Assembly: GCA_022841825.1 (NCBI GenBank)
Contig: JALHQT010000002.1
Span: 62,001 to 126,000 of the forward strand
Source of the DNA: Anaerolineae bacterium
GTDB taxonomy: Bacteria; Chloroflexota; Anaerolineae; Aggregatilineales; Phototrophicaceae
Length of the DNA: 64,000 nt
Direction: 5' to 3'
Shown one piece after another: positions 45,569 through 54,653 of the stretch. Every line of letters begins with the position of its first letter. Positions within the stretch are counted from its first letter, which is position 1. The translations under genes and the position numbers were made by a program. The notes under the pieces were generated by a model. The model did not search any database and had not been told where the DNA came from. It saw only the letters and a program-made list of their open reading frames with translations.

Positions 45569-45594
45569 TAGGGGCGCAACCTGTTGCGCCCCTA
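45569..45594. repeat. Family A-like palindrome between phnD and phnG
   Basis: A 12-bp perfect stem TAGGGGCGCAAC / GTTGCGCCCCTA with a two-base loop. It lies in the leader of phnG after phnD. It could lower expression of the lyase genes relative to the transporter (partial termination or processing); no T-run is present. Confidence 0.75.
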
Positions 45595-45648
45595 CATGGC
45601 GTTCATGGCGAGGTGGCGGTCAAATCGTTCAACCGCCACTCATCATCT

Positions 45649-46695
45649 TTAGCGCGCGCGCAGGTCGATGCCGAGGTTGGCGGCAATCGCACGCAGGCTG
45701 TCGTACAGCGAGTCGATGCTCTCGACACCCGCTTCTTCCGACGGATCAACATAGTAGCGTTCGAGTTCGTCGACCAGTTCCTGGTTGTCCGCAACTGCCA
45801 GCAATGCGTCCTGAACGGCAGTCTTGAACGATTCCGGCAGCGCGGCATTGATGGCGAAGGGGGTCTCCGGGATCAGGGGCGACTGATGGAAGACGACCAG
45901 GCTGCCTTCGGGGCATTCGTCATAGATCGCCATGATTTCGTCGCGGGTCATCGCCACGAGATAGGGCCATTCTGCGGCGGTCGCGGGACCGTCAATACCC
46001 ATGTCGGTGTAACCGCACAGGTTCTCGATGGCACCTTCATCCGCCTGCACGGGGATGTTGCCATCGAAGGTGGCGGCAGCTTCCACGGTGTCATTGAAGA
46101 CCGAGAGGACGGCGGTCGGGTGATTGCCCGCGAAAGTCACGTTGGCGAACTCTTCGATCTGCGCCGCATCGTCGAACTCCATCGCCTGGAGGATGTCGTT
46201 CGCCGGGACGAGGTAACCACTGGTCGAAGCCGGGTCGGTGAAGGCGAAGCTGCGTCCTGCCAGGTCCTCAATGCTTGTGATGCCCGAACCCTTCTTGGTC
46301 AGCATCAAGCTGAAGTAACCGGGGACTTCGCCCAGGTCAACTTCGACTTCGTAGTTGGCGACGGCGATGGCTTCCGCATTGGCGACATCGGCAGCGAGGA
46401 CATACGAGAACGGACCGACTTCCATCGCGTCCGCGCGGTTGGCAGCCATCGCTTCGATGATGGCGTTGTAGCTGGTGCCGGTGATCAGGACGGTGCGCAC
46501 GCCCAGGGTTTCTTCCAGATACGCGCGCAGCGGTTCGACGGCGGCGAGGGCTTCCTCGACGTTATCGCCGGGATATACGCCGATGATGAAGGTTTCGGGC
46601 CAACCGGTACGATCGACTTCCTGCGCCGATACCAGACCGAAGCCCAGCATGGCGACGACGAGCAGAGCCACGATCACGAGAGCAAACTTCTTCAT
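45649..46695 (-). CDS. phnD: Phosphonate ABC transporter substrate-binding protein
   Basis: 348 residues with a cleavable signal (GLVSA-Q, about residue 24). Typical PhnD fold: FIIGVYPGDNVEEALAAVEPLRAYLEETLGVRTVLITGTSYNAIIEAMAANRADAMEVGPFSYVLA (domain 1) and FAFTDPASTSGYLVP (phosphonate loop), with AVLSVFNDTVEAAATFD. Binds phosphonates outside the membrane and delivers them to PhnE/PhnC. Genes run C-E-D, then the lyase genes. Confidence 0.92.
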   Translation of the reverse strand: MKKFALVIVALLVVAMLGFGLVSAQEVDRTGWPETFIIGVYPGDNVEEALAAVEPLRAYLEETLGVRTVLITGTSYNAIIEAMAANRADAMEVGPFSYVLAADVANAEAIAVANYEVEVDLGEVPGYFSLMLTKKGSGITSIEDLAGRSFAFTDPASTSGYLVPANDILQAMEFDDAAQIEEFANVTFAGNHPTAVLSVFNDTVEAAATFDGNIPVQADEGAIENLCGYTDMGIDGPATAAEWPYLVAMTRDEIMAIYDECPEGSLVVFHQSPLIPETPFAINAALPESFKTAVQDALLAVADNQELVDELERYYVDPSEEAGVESIDSLYDSLRAIAANLGIDLRAR

Positions 46696-46750
46696 TCTGT
46701 GCTTATCTCCCTTAGCATAGGACGCATACGCAATAGCCAGCCGCCGCGCC

Positions 46751-47719
46751 TTAGATGAAGCGCTGCCGCAGCCAACTGCTAAAACGATCGATGATCGTTA
46801 CAGCCACAACCAAAACAATTGCCGTACCCAGCACGCGGTCATAGTCGCTGGTGCCGGTGTACTTGAAGAGCAGGAAACCCAGACCACCCGCGCCCACCAA
46901 ACCGAGGATGGTCGCATGGCGAACATTCGACTCGAAGAAGATGATGGTGTACGAGATGAAGAGTGGGAATGCCTGCGGGATGACCGCATAGACGAACGTT
47001 TGCATGCCGCCTGCGCCGGTCGCTTTGACGGCGTTGACCTGCGCCGGGTCGATCTGTTCAATCGCCTCGGAAAAGACGCGGGCGAGCGAGCCAACCGAGC
47101 CGAATGCCAGCGCCAGCACCCCTGTGAACGGACCCAGACCGACCGCTGCCACAAATAGCAGGGCGAAGACGAGTTCCGGGATAGCGCGCATGAAGTTGAG
47201 GAACAGACGGGTTACGTTGTAGAGCACCGGGTGGGGCGACGTGTTGCGCGCCGCCAGCAGCGAGAGCGGCAGCGCCATGACGACCGCGCCGAGCGTGCCG
47301 ACGATTGCCATTTGGATCGTCTCGAACATCGCGCTCACCACAGGCAGCCAGCCGATCTCAAGCGTGTTGCCGAACACGTCTATCGTGCTGCGGGTGATGC
47401 TGAAATCGAGAAGCTGCACGCCGAACAGACTGATCTGGACGGGCTGCTCGCGGACGACTTCCCATCCCGGCGGCAGCATCCGCCAGATCAGATTGCCCAT
47501 CGCCACAAACGGGTCCCAGAAGGACGTGATGCGGTTGATTTCGCTGGGACCGACGGCAGAAAAGCTCCACGACAGGATGCCGATGACGACCAGCAGGATC
47601 AACAGCGCGCGGATGCTCAAACGCGGGAAGGGGCGCAGAAGCTGTTCGCGGATCTGCTCCGGGCTGATGGCACTTGCTTTGTTGGCGAGAGCGCCCGCTT
47701 CGTTGACGGTGATATTTGC
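46751..47719 (-). CDS. phnE: Phosphonate ABC transporter permease
   Basis: 322 residues from the GTG at 47719 (AAGGA 6 bases before), which is preferred over a TTG at 47740 directly after phnC. Six membrane helices and the cytoplasmic EAA loop (LARVFSEAIEQIDPAQVNAVKATGAGGMQTFVYAVIPQAFPLF), followed by GLVGAGGLGFLLF typical of PhnE/MetI. Single permease gene, so the transporter is a homodimer in the membrane. Confidence 0.9.
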   Translation of the reverse strand, partial: ANITVNEAGALANKASAISPEQIREQLLRPFPRLSIRALLILLVVIGILSWSFSAVGPSEINRITSFWDPFVAMGNLIWRMLPPGWEVVREQPVQISLFGVQLLDFSITRSTIDVFGNTLEIGWLPVVSAMFETIQMAIVGTLGAVVMALPLSLLAARNTSPHPVLYNVTRLFLNFMRAIPELVFALLFVAAVGLGPFTGVLALAFGSVGSLARVFSEAIEQIDPAQVNAVKATGAGGMQTFVYAVIPQAFPLFISYTIIFFESNVRHATILGLVGAGGLGFLLFKYTGTSDYDRVLGTAIVLVVAVTIIDRFSSWLRQRFI

Positions 47720-47740
47720 CACGCTGGATCCTTTACTCAA

Positions 47741-48544
47741 TTAACCGGGGATAAGCTCGCGCAGTCGTGCGAGTTCCGCCAGGTCTTTTTCCGAGAGGTT
47801 TTTGTCGAAGCGATAAATCGCATCGAGGACGGTCAGGTTGAGTTCGCTCGGCGGTCCATCAAAGACAATCTTGCCGCGCGCGATGCCGATCAGGCGGTCG
47901 CAGAACTGCTGCGCGAGTTCGACCTGATGGATATTGATGAGGGTGAGCACGCCGACTTCGCGGGCGACGCGCGCCAGGTCGCTGAGGACCTGTACCGAGA
48001 GTTCGGGGTCGAGGCTGGCGACGGGTTCATCGGCGAGGAGGATTTTTGGCTGCTGGCTGATGGCGCGCGCAATCGACACGCGCTGCTTTTCGCCGCCGGA
48101 GAGCTTATCGGCACGGAACTTGGCACGGTGGAGTAAGCCGACCTGTTCGAGGCTCTTGAGCGCGATTTCGCGGTGGGATTTATCGAAATAGCCGAAGAAG
48201 CTGGCGAACCCGCTGTTGTAGCCCAGTCGCCCTGTCAGGACGTTGGTGATGGCGGGCAGTCGTTCGACCAGGTTGTACTCCTGCCAGACGAAGCCGATCT
48301 CGCGCCGCGCCTTGCGCAGCTCGCTCTCGTTCATCGCCGTCAGGTCTACGCCGTCGAGGACGATCCGCCCGCCCGTCGGCTTCTGCATCCCGTTGATGCA
48401 GCGCAGCAGGGTCGATTTGCCCGCGCCGCTGCGACCGATGACCCCAACGAGTTCGCCTTTTTCTGCGGAGAATGTGATCGACTTCAGCGCTTCATTGCCG
48501 TTCCCATACACAACGCGGAGTTCATGGACTTCGAGTAACGGCAT
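47741..48544 (-). CDS. phnC: Phosphonate ABC transporter ATP-binding protein
   Basis: 267 residues. Walker A GRSGAGKST near 37, LSGGEKQRVSIARAI near 145, LLADEPVASLDP near 165 and a late NIHQVELAQQFCDR. The block LRKARREIGFVWQEYNLVERLPAITNVLTGRLGY is the PhnC type. It energises PhnE/PhnD import. First gene of the operon; its leader has Pho-box-like sequences. Confidence 0.93.
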   Translation of the reverse strand: MPLLEVHELRVVYGNGNEALKSITFSAEKGELVGVIGRSGAGKSTLLRCINGMQKPTGGRIVLDGVDLTAMNESELRKARREIGFVWQEYNLVERLPAITNVLTGRLGYNSGFASFFGYFDKSHREIALKSLEQVGLLHRAKFRADKLSGGEKQRVSIARAISQQPKILLADEPVASLDPELSVQVLSDLARVAREVGVLTLINIHQVELAQQFCDRLIGIARGKIVFDGPPSELNLTVLDAIYRFDKNLSEKDLAELARLRELIPG

Positions 48545-48583
48545 CTAGGGCGCATCCTTCTGATGATTCTTTGAGCGGGTGGA

Positions 48584-48705
48584 CTGCTGCTTAACCTTCG
48601 GCAGTGTAGCGAGCCACCATCAAGAGGATGCGAAAGGATTGTTAAAGATGTGTCGGTACTATGGAGTAGTTTGTTGATAGAGGCTTAAAGGTTGCTTTAA
48701 CTGTT
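48584..48705 (-). promoter_or_regulatory. Candidate phosphate-starvation (Pho) regulatory region
   Basis: The phnC leader contains repeated CTTAAC/CTTTAA-type elements: CTTAACCT at 48590-48597, a GTTAAAG unit near 48641, and a tandem of CTTAAAGGTTG and CTTTAACTGTT (two 11-base units) at 48684-48705. Eleven-base spacing of TTAA-containing units is the known shape of Pho boxes, and C-P lyase operons are commonly under phosphate-starvation control. The exact box consensus for this phylum is not known to me, so this is tentative. Confidence 0.35.
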
Positions 48706-48792
48706 GGCGGCACGCCACCGCCCCGGCGCATCAGTGCGCGGACGGCGGCATGATGCGCTCGGGATCGGGATGAGCGCGGCTGGTGGGCGACT

Positions 48793-49089
48793 TCAGCCGC
48801 CCGCCATCGCGCCAATGACACGGAACGGCTGCGTACCCGCCACGACCTCGGCGGGCACGAGCGCATCCGCAGACTCGTGAGAGAGATCTTCCCCGCAGGC
48901 GAAGAAACGGATGAAGGGGCGGCGTTCCTGAGTCGCAATGTCGCGGATGGTACCGCGCAGCATCGGATAGGTGGCTTCAAGCGCATTCAGGATCGCGCGC
49001 TGGGTGACGGGCTGCGCGACCTCCAGCAGAACCGCCCCCTTCACCTGTGCCAGCGCCCGCAGGTGGGCGGGCAGTGTGACCGAAATCAT
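48793..49089 (-). CDS. MoaD/ThiS-like small protein
   Basis: 98 residues. Ubiquitin-like fold of the MoaD/ThiS family: a first strand ([24 protein letters not shown]), an extended helix region ([14 protein letters not shown]), and a Gly-Gly end (VIGAMAGG). The terminal GG is the site of thiocarboxylation in sulfur carriers used for molybdopterin, thiamin or thio-modified tRNA. No MoaE, ThiG or adenylating enzyme is adjacent. It overlaps the BNR gene by four bases (ATGA), so they are coupled. Confidence 0.75.
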   Translation of the reverse strand: MISVTLPAHLRALAQVKGAVLLEVAQPVTQRAILNALEATYPMLRGTIRDIATQERRPFIRFFACGEDLSHESADALVPAEVVAGTQPFRVIGAMAGG

Positions 49090-50201
49090 GGCAGAATCTG
49101 GACCTCAAGCGACAGTACAGCGGGCAAATCGTGGACGATGGGCAGCCAGTGATCGCCGGAATCGGCGGAGACGTAGACCTGCCCGCCCGTCGTGCCAAAG
49201 TAGACGCCGCACGACTCCAGCTTATCGACCGCGAAGGCATTGCGCAGCACGTTGACGTAGCAGTCTTTCTGCGGCAGCCCTTCCGTCAGCGCCTCCCACT
49301 GCTCGCCGCCCGTGCGGCTGCGGTAAACCCGCAGTTTGCCGTCTGGCGGGAAGTGATGCGAGTCGCTGGTGATGGGCACGACGTAGATCGTGTTCGCCTC
49401 GTGGGCATGGACGGCAATAGGAAAGCCGAAGTCGCTCGGCAGGTTACCGCTGATCTCATGCCACGAGTCGCCGCCGTTGTCCGTGCGCATCACGTCCCAG
49501 TGCTTTTGCATGAACAGCGTGTTGGGGCGCGAGGGGTGCATGGCGATGCTGTGGACGCAGTGCCCGACTTCGGCGGTGGCGTCCGGCAGCTCAAACTCCG
49601 ATTTCAGCCCCTGGTTGACCGGACGCCAGCTCGCCCCGCCGTCGTCGGTGCGGAAGGCACCTGCGGCGGAGATGGCGACGAAGATGCGCTGCGGGTCGTC
49701 GGGGCTGAGGACAATCGTATGCAGGCACATGCCGCCCGCGCCAGGCTGCCAGAGGTTGCCCTTGACATCGCGCAGCGCGGCGAGTTCGCGCCAGCTTGCG
49801 CCGCCGTCACTTGAGTGAAAGAGCGCGGCATCTTCGACGCCAGCGTAGATTGAGTTGGGGTCGGTCGGCGAGGGTTCGAGATGCCAGACACGCTTGAATT
49901 CCCAGGGATGCTGCGAGCCGTCGTAGAACTGGTGGGTGCCAGGATCTCCGTCATAACGGAACTCATTGCTGACGGCTGTCCAGGTCTTGCCGCCGTCATC
50001 GGAACGCTGGATCACCTGCCCGAACCAGCCGCCGGATTGCGAGACATACAGGCGGTCGGGATCGGCGGGCGTCCCGGTGATGTGGTAGATCTCCCAGCCG
50101 GGAAAGTGCGGTCCTTCGACCAACCAGTCCTTACGCTGCTCATCCGAACGCAGGATAAAGGCACCCTTGCGCGTGCCGACCAGAACACGAACCTCGCTCA
50201 T
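49086..50201 (-). CDS. BNR-repeat/exo-alpha-sialidase-like beta-propeller protein
   Basis: 371 residues without signal peptide. Asp-box (BNR) turns recur: [74 protein letters not shown]. This is a WD40/YVTN-like propeller commonly annotated as exo-alpha-sialidase; the catalytic sialidase residues are not recognised. The MoaD-like protein is coupled to it, an often-seen pairing in Chloroflexota-type genomes by my recollection (unverified). ATG at 50201 follows GAGGGAGAG. Confidence 0.8.
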   Translation of the reverse strand: MSEVRVLVGTRKGAFILRSDEQRKDWLVEGPHFPGWEIYHITGTPADPDRLYVSQSGGWFGQVIQRSDDGGKTWTAVSNEFRYDGDPGTHQFYDGSQHPWEFKRVWHLEPSPTDPNSIYAGVEDAALFHSSDGGASWRELAALRDVKGNLWQPGAGGMCLHTIVLSPDDPQRIFVAISAAGAFRTDDGGASWRPVNQGLKSEFELPDATAEVGHCVHSIAMHPSRPNTLFMQKHWDVMRTDNGGDSWHEISGNLPSDFGFPIAVHAHEANTIYVVPITSDSHHFPPDGKLRVYRSRTGGEQWEALTEGLPQKDCYVNVLRNAFAVDKLESCGVYFGTTGGQVYVSADSGDHWLPIVHDLPAVLSLEVQILP

Positions 50202-50325
50202 GATGCTCTCCCTCAAGTGCATGTCACGCGATTCTGAGGATAGAACTTTTGTTCAGTTTCGTCAAGTGGTTTGATCCAGTGGGTAGAATAGGGGGTGTCG
50301 TCACTTGAAAGCAGAGGCTAATCGC

Positions 50326-52416
50326 ATGAAGAATGTCCCGCTCGCGCATAGTGACCTCCAGGCATCCGCCTGGCTGCGCGAAACGCTTGGCGAAAGCGCC
50401 GCCTTCCGCGATGGGCAGTGGGAGGCGATCTCGGCGCTGGTCGAGCGGCGCGAGCGCGTGCTGGTCGTCCAGCGCACGGGCTGGGGCAAGAGTATGGTCT
50501 ACTTCATGGCGACGCGGCTGCTGCGCGCGCAGGGGGCGGGACCGACGATCCTGATCAGCCCGCTCCTTTCGCTCATGCGCAATCAGATCGCCTCCGCTGC
50601 GCAGTGGGGCGTGCGCGCGCAGACGCTCAACAGCAGCAACAGCGAGCAACATGCCGAAATTTCGCGCGCAGTGCTGAACGACGAGATCGACCTGCTGCTG
50701 ATCTCGCCGGAACGCCTGGCGAATGATCGCTTTCGAGCGGAGGTGTGGGAAGTGCTGCGGGCGCGCATCGGGCTGCTGGTGGTCGATGAGGCGCACTGCA
50801 TCTCCGACTGGGGGCACGACTTCCGCCCCAACTACCGCCGCATCATGTCCCTGCTCGACGAAATCCCGGCGCAGACGCCGATCATCGGCACGACCGCGAC
50901 CGCCAACGACCGCGTCGTCGCGGATGTCGCCGCCATCCTCGGCGCGGGCATGAACATCCAGCGCGGGACACTGACGCGCGAAAGCCTCAAGCTCTACGTC
51001 TATCCGGATGCGCAGGATGCGGCGCAGCGCCTGACGCTGCTCTCGCACCTGCTGCGCCATCTCCCCGGCAGCGGCATCATCTACTGCACGACGACGCGCG
51101 ACTGCCGCCTGGTGGCGGACTGGCTGCAAAGCGAGGGCTTCGCCGCCAAAGCATACTACGCCGATGTCGAGGAGATGTCGTCGGACGACCGCGAGACGCT
51201 CGAAGACCAGCTCATGCGCAACGAGGTCAAGGCGCTGGTCGCCAGCGTCGCGCTGGGGATGGGCTTTGACAAGAGCGACCTGCATTTCGTCATCCACTAC
51301 CAACTGCCGGGCAATATCATCGGCTACTACCAGCAGATCGGGCGTGCCGGGCGCGGCATCGACCAGGCGCACATCATCTTGATGCATGGGCGCGAAGACG
51401 AGGACATCCAGCGCTATTTCATCGACACCGCCTTCCCCAAACCGGAGCATGTCCAGGGCGTGATCGACGCGCTGGCGCGGCAGCTGCAGAGCCGGGTCGC
51501 ACTCCAGCAGCGCGTGAATGTGCGTGTCTCGACGCTGGAGAAGATCCTGACGCATCTCGAAGTCGAGGCGATCATCGAAAAGCGCGACGGCGATTATGCG
51601 CTGCTGCGCGATGCCGCGCCGGATTACGCGCGCTGGGATGCCGTCACACGGACGCGCTACCGCGAGCTGGACGCGATGAAGGCGTATCTGCGCGAGCCGG
51701 GCTGCCTGATGCGCTATCTGGCGCGCGCATTGGACGATCCCGCGCCGGTCGAGCGCTGCGGGCGCTGCAAAAACTGCACCGGCGTCCACAGCGCCTTCAC
51801 GGCACAGCCAGAGGCGATCAGCCGTGCGCAGCGCTTCTTGCAGCAGGGCAAGCCGATCCTGTTCGAGCCGCGTCGCCGCTGGCCCGCCCGCAGCGAGGAG
51901 TTCCCCAAGACGACTGACATCCGCCTGAACGAGACGGGCATCGCGCTGTGTGGCTACTATGACGAAGGCTGGGGGGCGCGCGTCCGCGAGGGACGAGACC
52001 GCGGTGTCTATGGCGATGATCTGGTCGAGGCGGCGGCGAGCGCGCTGCGCCGCTATTGGCAGGAGACGGGCATCGCTGTCGCCGGGGTAGTCCCGGTGCC
52101 ATCGCTGCGTCGCCCTGATCTCATGCCCAATTTCGCGCAGCGTCTGGCGACAGCGCTGGGGCTGCCCTATGCCGCCGTCATCGGGCACGAGGCACAGCAC
52201 GCGCCGCAGCGTGAGATGCGCAACAGCTTCCAGCAGGCGGTCAATGTTTTGGGCAAATTCAGTATCGCGCAGCCGCTCAAGGGCAAGCCCGTGCTGCTGG
52301 TCGATGACGTCGCCGACTCGAAATGGACGCTGACGATGCTCGGCGACCTGCTGCAACGCAGCGGCAGCGGCAAGGTCTACCCATTCGTGCTGGCGGTGAC
52401 GAACATAGGAGATTGA
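50326..52416 (+). CDS. RecQ-family DNA helicase fused to a phosphoribosyltransferase-like domain
   Basis: 696 residues. The helicase core has VVQRTGWGKSMVYF (Walker A-type, residues about 53-66), VVDEAHCISDWGHDFR (DEAH), GTTATAND, ASVALGMGFDKSDLHFV, and GRAGRG. A zinc-like RCGRCKNC (residues about 480) follows the RecQ-C region. The C-terminal 200 residues hold a PRTase motif (LLVDDVADSKWTLT, PRPP-type acidic pair) and FAQRLATALGLPYAAVI, resembling ComF/PurF-type phosphoribosyltransferases. AGAGG precedes the ATG at 50326; a TTG seven codons upstream is an alternative. The fused domain is unusual in a helicase. Confidence 0.88.
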   Translation: MKNVPLAHSDLQASAWLRETLGESAAFRDGQWEAISALVERRERVLVVQRTGWGKSMVYFMATRLLRAQGAGPTILISPLLSLMRNQIASAAQWGVRAQTLNSSNSEQHAEISRAVLNDEIDLLLISPERLANDRFRAEVWEVLRARIGLLVVDEAHCISDWGHDFRPNYRRIMSLLDEIPAQTPIIGTTATANDRVVADVAAILGAGMNIQRGTLTRESLKLYVYPDAQDAAQRLTLLSHLLRHLPGSGIIYCTTTRDCRLVADWLQSEGFAAKAYYADVEEMSSDDRETLEDQLMRNEVKALVASVALGMGFDKSDLHFVIHYQLPGNIIGYYQQIGRAGRGIDQAHIILMHGREDEDIQRYFIDTAFPKPEHVQGVIDALARQLQSRVALQQRVNVRVSTLEKILTHLEVEAIIEKRDGDYALLRDAAPDYARWDAVTRTRYRELDAMKAYLREPGCLMRYLARALDDPAPVERCGRCKNCTGVHSAFTAQPEAISRAQRFLQQGKPILFEPRRRWPARSEEFPKTTDIRLNETGIALCGYYDEGWGARVREGRDRGVYGDDLVEAAASALRRYWQETGIAVAGVVPVPSLRRPDLMPNFAQRLATALGLPYAAVIGHEAQHAPQREMRNSFQQAVNVLGKFSIAQPLKGKPVLLVDDVADSKWTLTMLGDLLQRSGSGKVYPFVLAVTNIGD

Positions 52417-52439
52417 CCCGCGATCTGCACTGCCTGACT

Positions 52440-53195
52440 CTACTTCCCGCCGTCGATTGCCAGCACCTGCCCGGTGATCCAGCTCGCGTAGTCCGACGCC
52501 AGGAAGAGCGCGCCATGCGTGATGTCGTCAGGCGTGCCGAGCCGCCGCATGGCAATGCCCGCGATCAACTGCTGCTGTCTGGCTTCGCCATACGACTGCC
52601 ACTGTCGCTCGGTGTTGGGGTTTGAGCGGACGAAGCCCGGCGCGATGCTGTTGACCGTGATGCCGTACTGCCCCAATTCGTGGGCGAGCTGGCGCGTCAG
52701 GTGGATGACGCCTGCTTTGGCGGTCGCATATGCCTGAATACCGGTCAGGCTGATGTTCAGCCCCGCGCCGCTGGAAATCGTGATGATGCGCCCGAAGCCG
52801 CGCGCCTTCATGCCGGGCGCGACGCCTTGCGCGAACCAGAACGCCGCGCTCAGGTTGACGGCGAGGATGTCATTCCATTCGGTCGGCGTCACGGCTTCAA
52901 TCGGCTTGCCAACATGCCCCAGCACGCCGCCCGCGTTGTTGATCAGGATGTCCGCCCCGCCCGCATCGCCGACGAATTGGCGGATCGCCTCGACATCACG
53001 CACATCGACGGCGCGCACCTCGCACACGCCGCCTGCTTCGTGGCACAGTCTGCGCGTCTCGGCGAGTTCGTCCGCCAGCAGGTCACAGCCCCAGACGCGC
53101 GCGCCGCGCTGCGCGAAGGCGACGCACAAGGCGCGCCCCATGCCGTGCGCCGCGCCCGTGACGATGACGTTCCTGCCCTGAAATGCGATTTGCAC
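52440..53195 (-). CDS. SDR-family oxidoreductase 1
   Basis: 251 residues. Cofactor motif VTGAAHGMGRALC, NNAGG, catalytic Ser in TISSGAGLN and YATAK; the fold ends DGGK. Classical short-chain dehydrogenase of the glucose/3-oxoacyl-reductase type. The GTG at 53195 has GGTGAG upstream and starts 3 bases after the creatininase gene's stop. It belongs to the leftward catabolic cluster; the substrate is unknown. Confidence 0.85.
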   Translation of the reverse strand: MQIAFQGRNVIVTGAAHGMGRALCVAFAQRGARVWGCDLLADELAETRRLCHEAGGVCEVRAVDVRDVEAIRQFVGDAGGADILINNAGGVLGHVGKPIEAVTPTEWNDILAVNLSAAFWFAQGVAPGMKARGFGRIITISSGAGLNISLTGIQAYATAKAGVIHLTRQLAHELGQYGITVNSIAPGFVRSNPNTERQWQSYGEARQQQLIAGIAMRRLGTPDDITHGALFLASDYASWITGQVLAIDGGK

Positions 53196-53198
53196 CGC

Positions 53199-53897
53199 TC
53201 ACCAACCCGACGTGAGGAGCGCGCGTGTTTCGGCGACCGCCACCTCCCACAGGGCGAGCATGTCGTCGTCGGGACGCTCATACAGCCCAGCGAAGTTGCC
53301 GTCGCCCAGCAGCGCCCGCCCGTCCTGCGGCGAAAGCAGGCGCAGCAGGTCGTAATCGACGGGTGCCTTCTGCTTGGCTGGCAGCGCGATTCCCGCCAGG
53401 CGCGTCCAGGGGAAGTTTTCCATCCATGAGGCGTGGGAAGCGATGGGGTCGATCTTCTGCACCTTCGCCCAGGTCTTCGGCGCATTCCACCAGTTGTGGA
53501 ACTTGACCCTGACCGAGGTGTGATCAGCCATCCACTCGCCCACGTAACCCTGCGCCGGGCTGTTCCCGCCATGCCCGTTGACGATCACGATGCGCCGGAA
53601 GCCCTGCTCTGCCAGCCCGTCCAGCACATCGCGCAGGAGTTGCAGATAGGTGTGCGTGCGCAGGGTGATCGTGCCGGGGTAGGCGCGGAACGACGGCGTG
53701 ATGCCATAGTTGAGGACGGGGAAGACCGGGATGCCGAGCGGTTCCGCCGCGTCATGCGCCATGCGTTCCGCGAGGAGGTTGTCCGTACACAGGCTCAGAT
53801 AGGCGTGCTGCTCTGTGCTGCCGAGCGGCAGGACGCAGCGGTCGTCGCCGCCGAGATACGCCTCGACCTGCATCCAGTTCATGTCTTGGATTCGCAT
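53199..53897 (-). CDS. Creatininase-family amidohydrolase-like protein
   Basis: 232 residues. Metal ligands fit the creatininase fold: LPLGSTEQHAYLSLCTD (Glu29, His31, Asp39), VNGHGGNSPA (His), and a later H in SHASWMENF. Family members are creatininases and sugar-lactam or mycofactocin-type amidases; some act in catabolism of inositol or uronic derivatives. The neighbours (SDR, aminotransferase, Gfo/Idh) argue for sugar or sugar-amide breakdown. ATG at 53897. Confidence 0.85.
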   Translation of the reverse strand: MRIQDMNWMQVEAYLGGDDRCVLPLGSTEQHAYLSLCTDNLLAERMAHDAAEPLGIPVFPVLNYGITPSFRAYPGTITLRTHTYLQLLRDVLDGLAEQGFRRIVIVNGHGGNSPAQGYVGEWMADHTSVRVKFHNWWNAPKTWAKVQKIDPIASHASWMENFPWTRLAGIALPAKQKAPVDYDLLRLLSPQDGRALLGDGNFAGLYERPDDDMLALWEVAVAETRALLTSGW

Positions 53898-53909
53898 GGT
53901 GCCCCTCCC

Positions 53910-54653
53910 TCAGGGATTGCCGCCCATCTGCTGCGAAAGCGCCCAGGCATCGAGCCGCTCCCCCGTCACATCCTGCGCCGTCACGCCCGCCAGATGGAGG
54001 AAGGCGGGCGTCAGCTCCGCTGGGTCGATCCAGCGCTGCTTGAGTTCGTCGTTGTAGTTCGAGGCGGACATCGGCGTGTTGATCGGCGCGCCGGGCGTGA
54101 TGGAATTGACCGCGATGTTGTAAGGTGCGCCCTCCATCGCCAGCACCTTCATCAAGCCCTCCTGCCCGTGCTTGCCGGGGCAGTAGGCAACCTCTTTGAC
54201 GAAGCCCTTGATGCCCGACCCCGACGACAGATAGACGATGCTGCCGTCCCGCGCGTCGGTCATGCCCTGCCAGACGGCTTTGCTCAGGATGAACGCCGCT
54301 TGCAGGATGATGTTGATCTCTTTTCGCCAGGCGCTCAGGTCGATCTCGAACATCGAGCGTTCCACCAGCAGTGCCGCGTTATGCACCAGCACGCGCGGTG
54401 TGCCGTAGAACTCGATAGCTCGTTCCACCGCCGCCTGGGTCGCCGCCGCGTCGGACAGATCGACCGGGATGGGCAGCACGTCCGCGCCCAGTGCCCGCAG
54501 TTCGTCCGCCACACGCGTCAGTGCTTCCGCGCGCACATCCATCATGGCGATGTGCATCCCCGCCTGCGCGTAGGCGCGGACGATGGCGTAGCCCAACCCC
54601 TGCGCCGCACCGGTGACGAAGGCGACTTTGCCGCGCAGATCAACCGCGCTCAT
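53910..54653 (-). CDS. SDR-family oxidoreductase 2
   Basis: 247 residues. VTGAAQGLGYAIV (cofactor), HNAA (NNAG variant), catalytic Ser in YLSSGSGIKG and YCPGKHG in place of the usual YxxxK (Tyr, Lys kept). C-terminal VNSITPGAPINTPM. Distinct from SDR 1 (about 30-40% similar by eye). ATG at 54653 overlaps the aminotransferase stop by four bases. Probably an NAD(P)-dependent sugar or polyol dehydrogenase in the same pathway. Confidence 0.82.
   Translation of the reverse strand: MSAVDLRGKVAFVTGAAQGLGYAIVRAYAQAGMHIAMMDVRAEALTRVADELRALGADVLPIPVDLSDAAATQAAVERAIEFYGTPRVLVHNAALLVERSMFEIDLSAWRKEINIILQAAFILSKAVWQGMTDARDGSIVYLSSGSGIKGFVKEVAYCPGKHGQEGLMKVLAMEGAPYNIAVNSITPGAPINTPMSASNYNDELKQRWIDPAELTPAFLHLAGVTAQDVTGERLDAWALSQQMGGNP

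Noticed and set aside
50224-52356. Very long open frame on the minus strand opposite recQ (about 700 codons)
   Set aside because: It is antisense to an unmistakable helicase gene, has Arg/Asp/Gln-heavy composition typical of GC-rich shadow frames and no domain.
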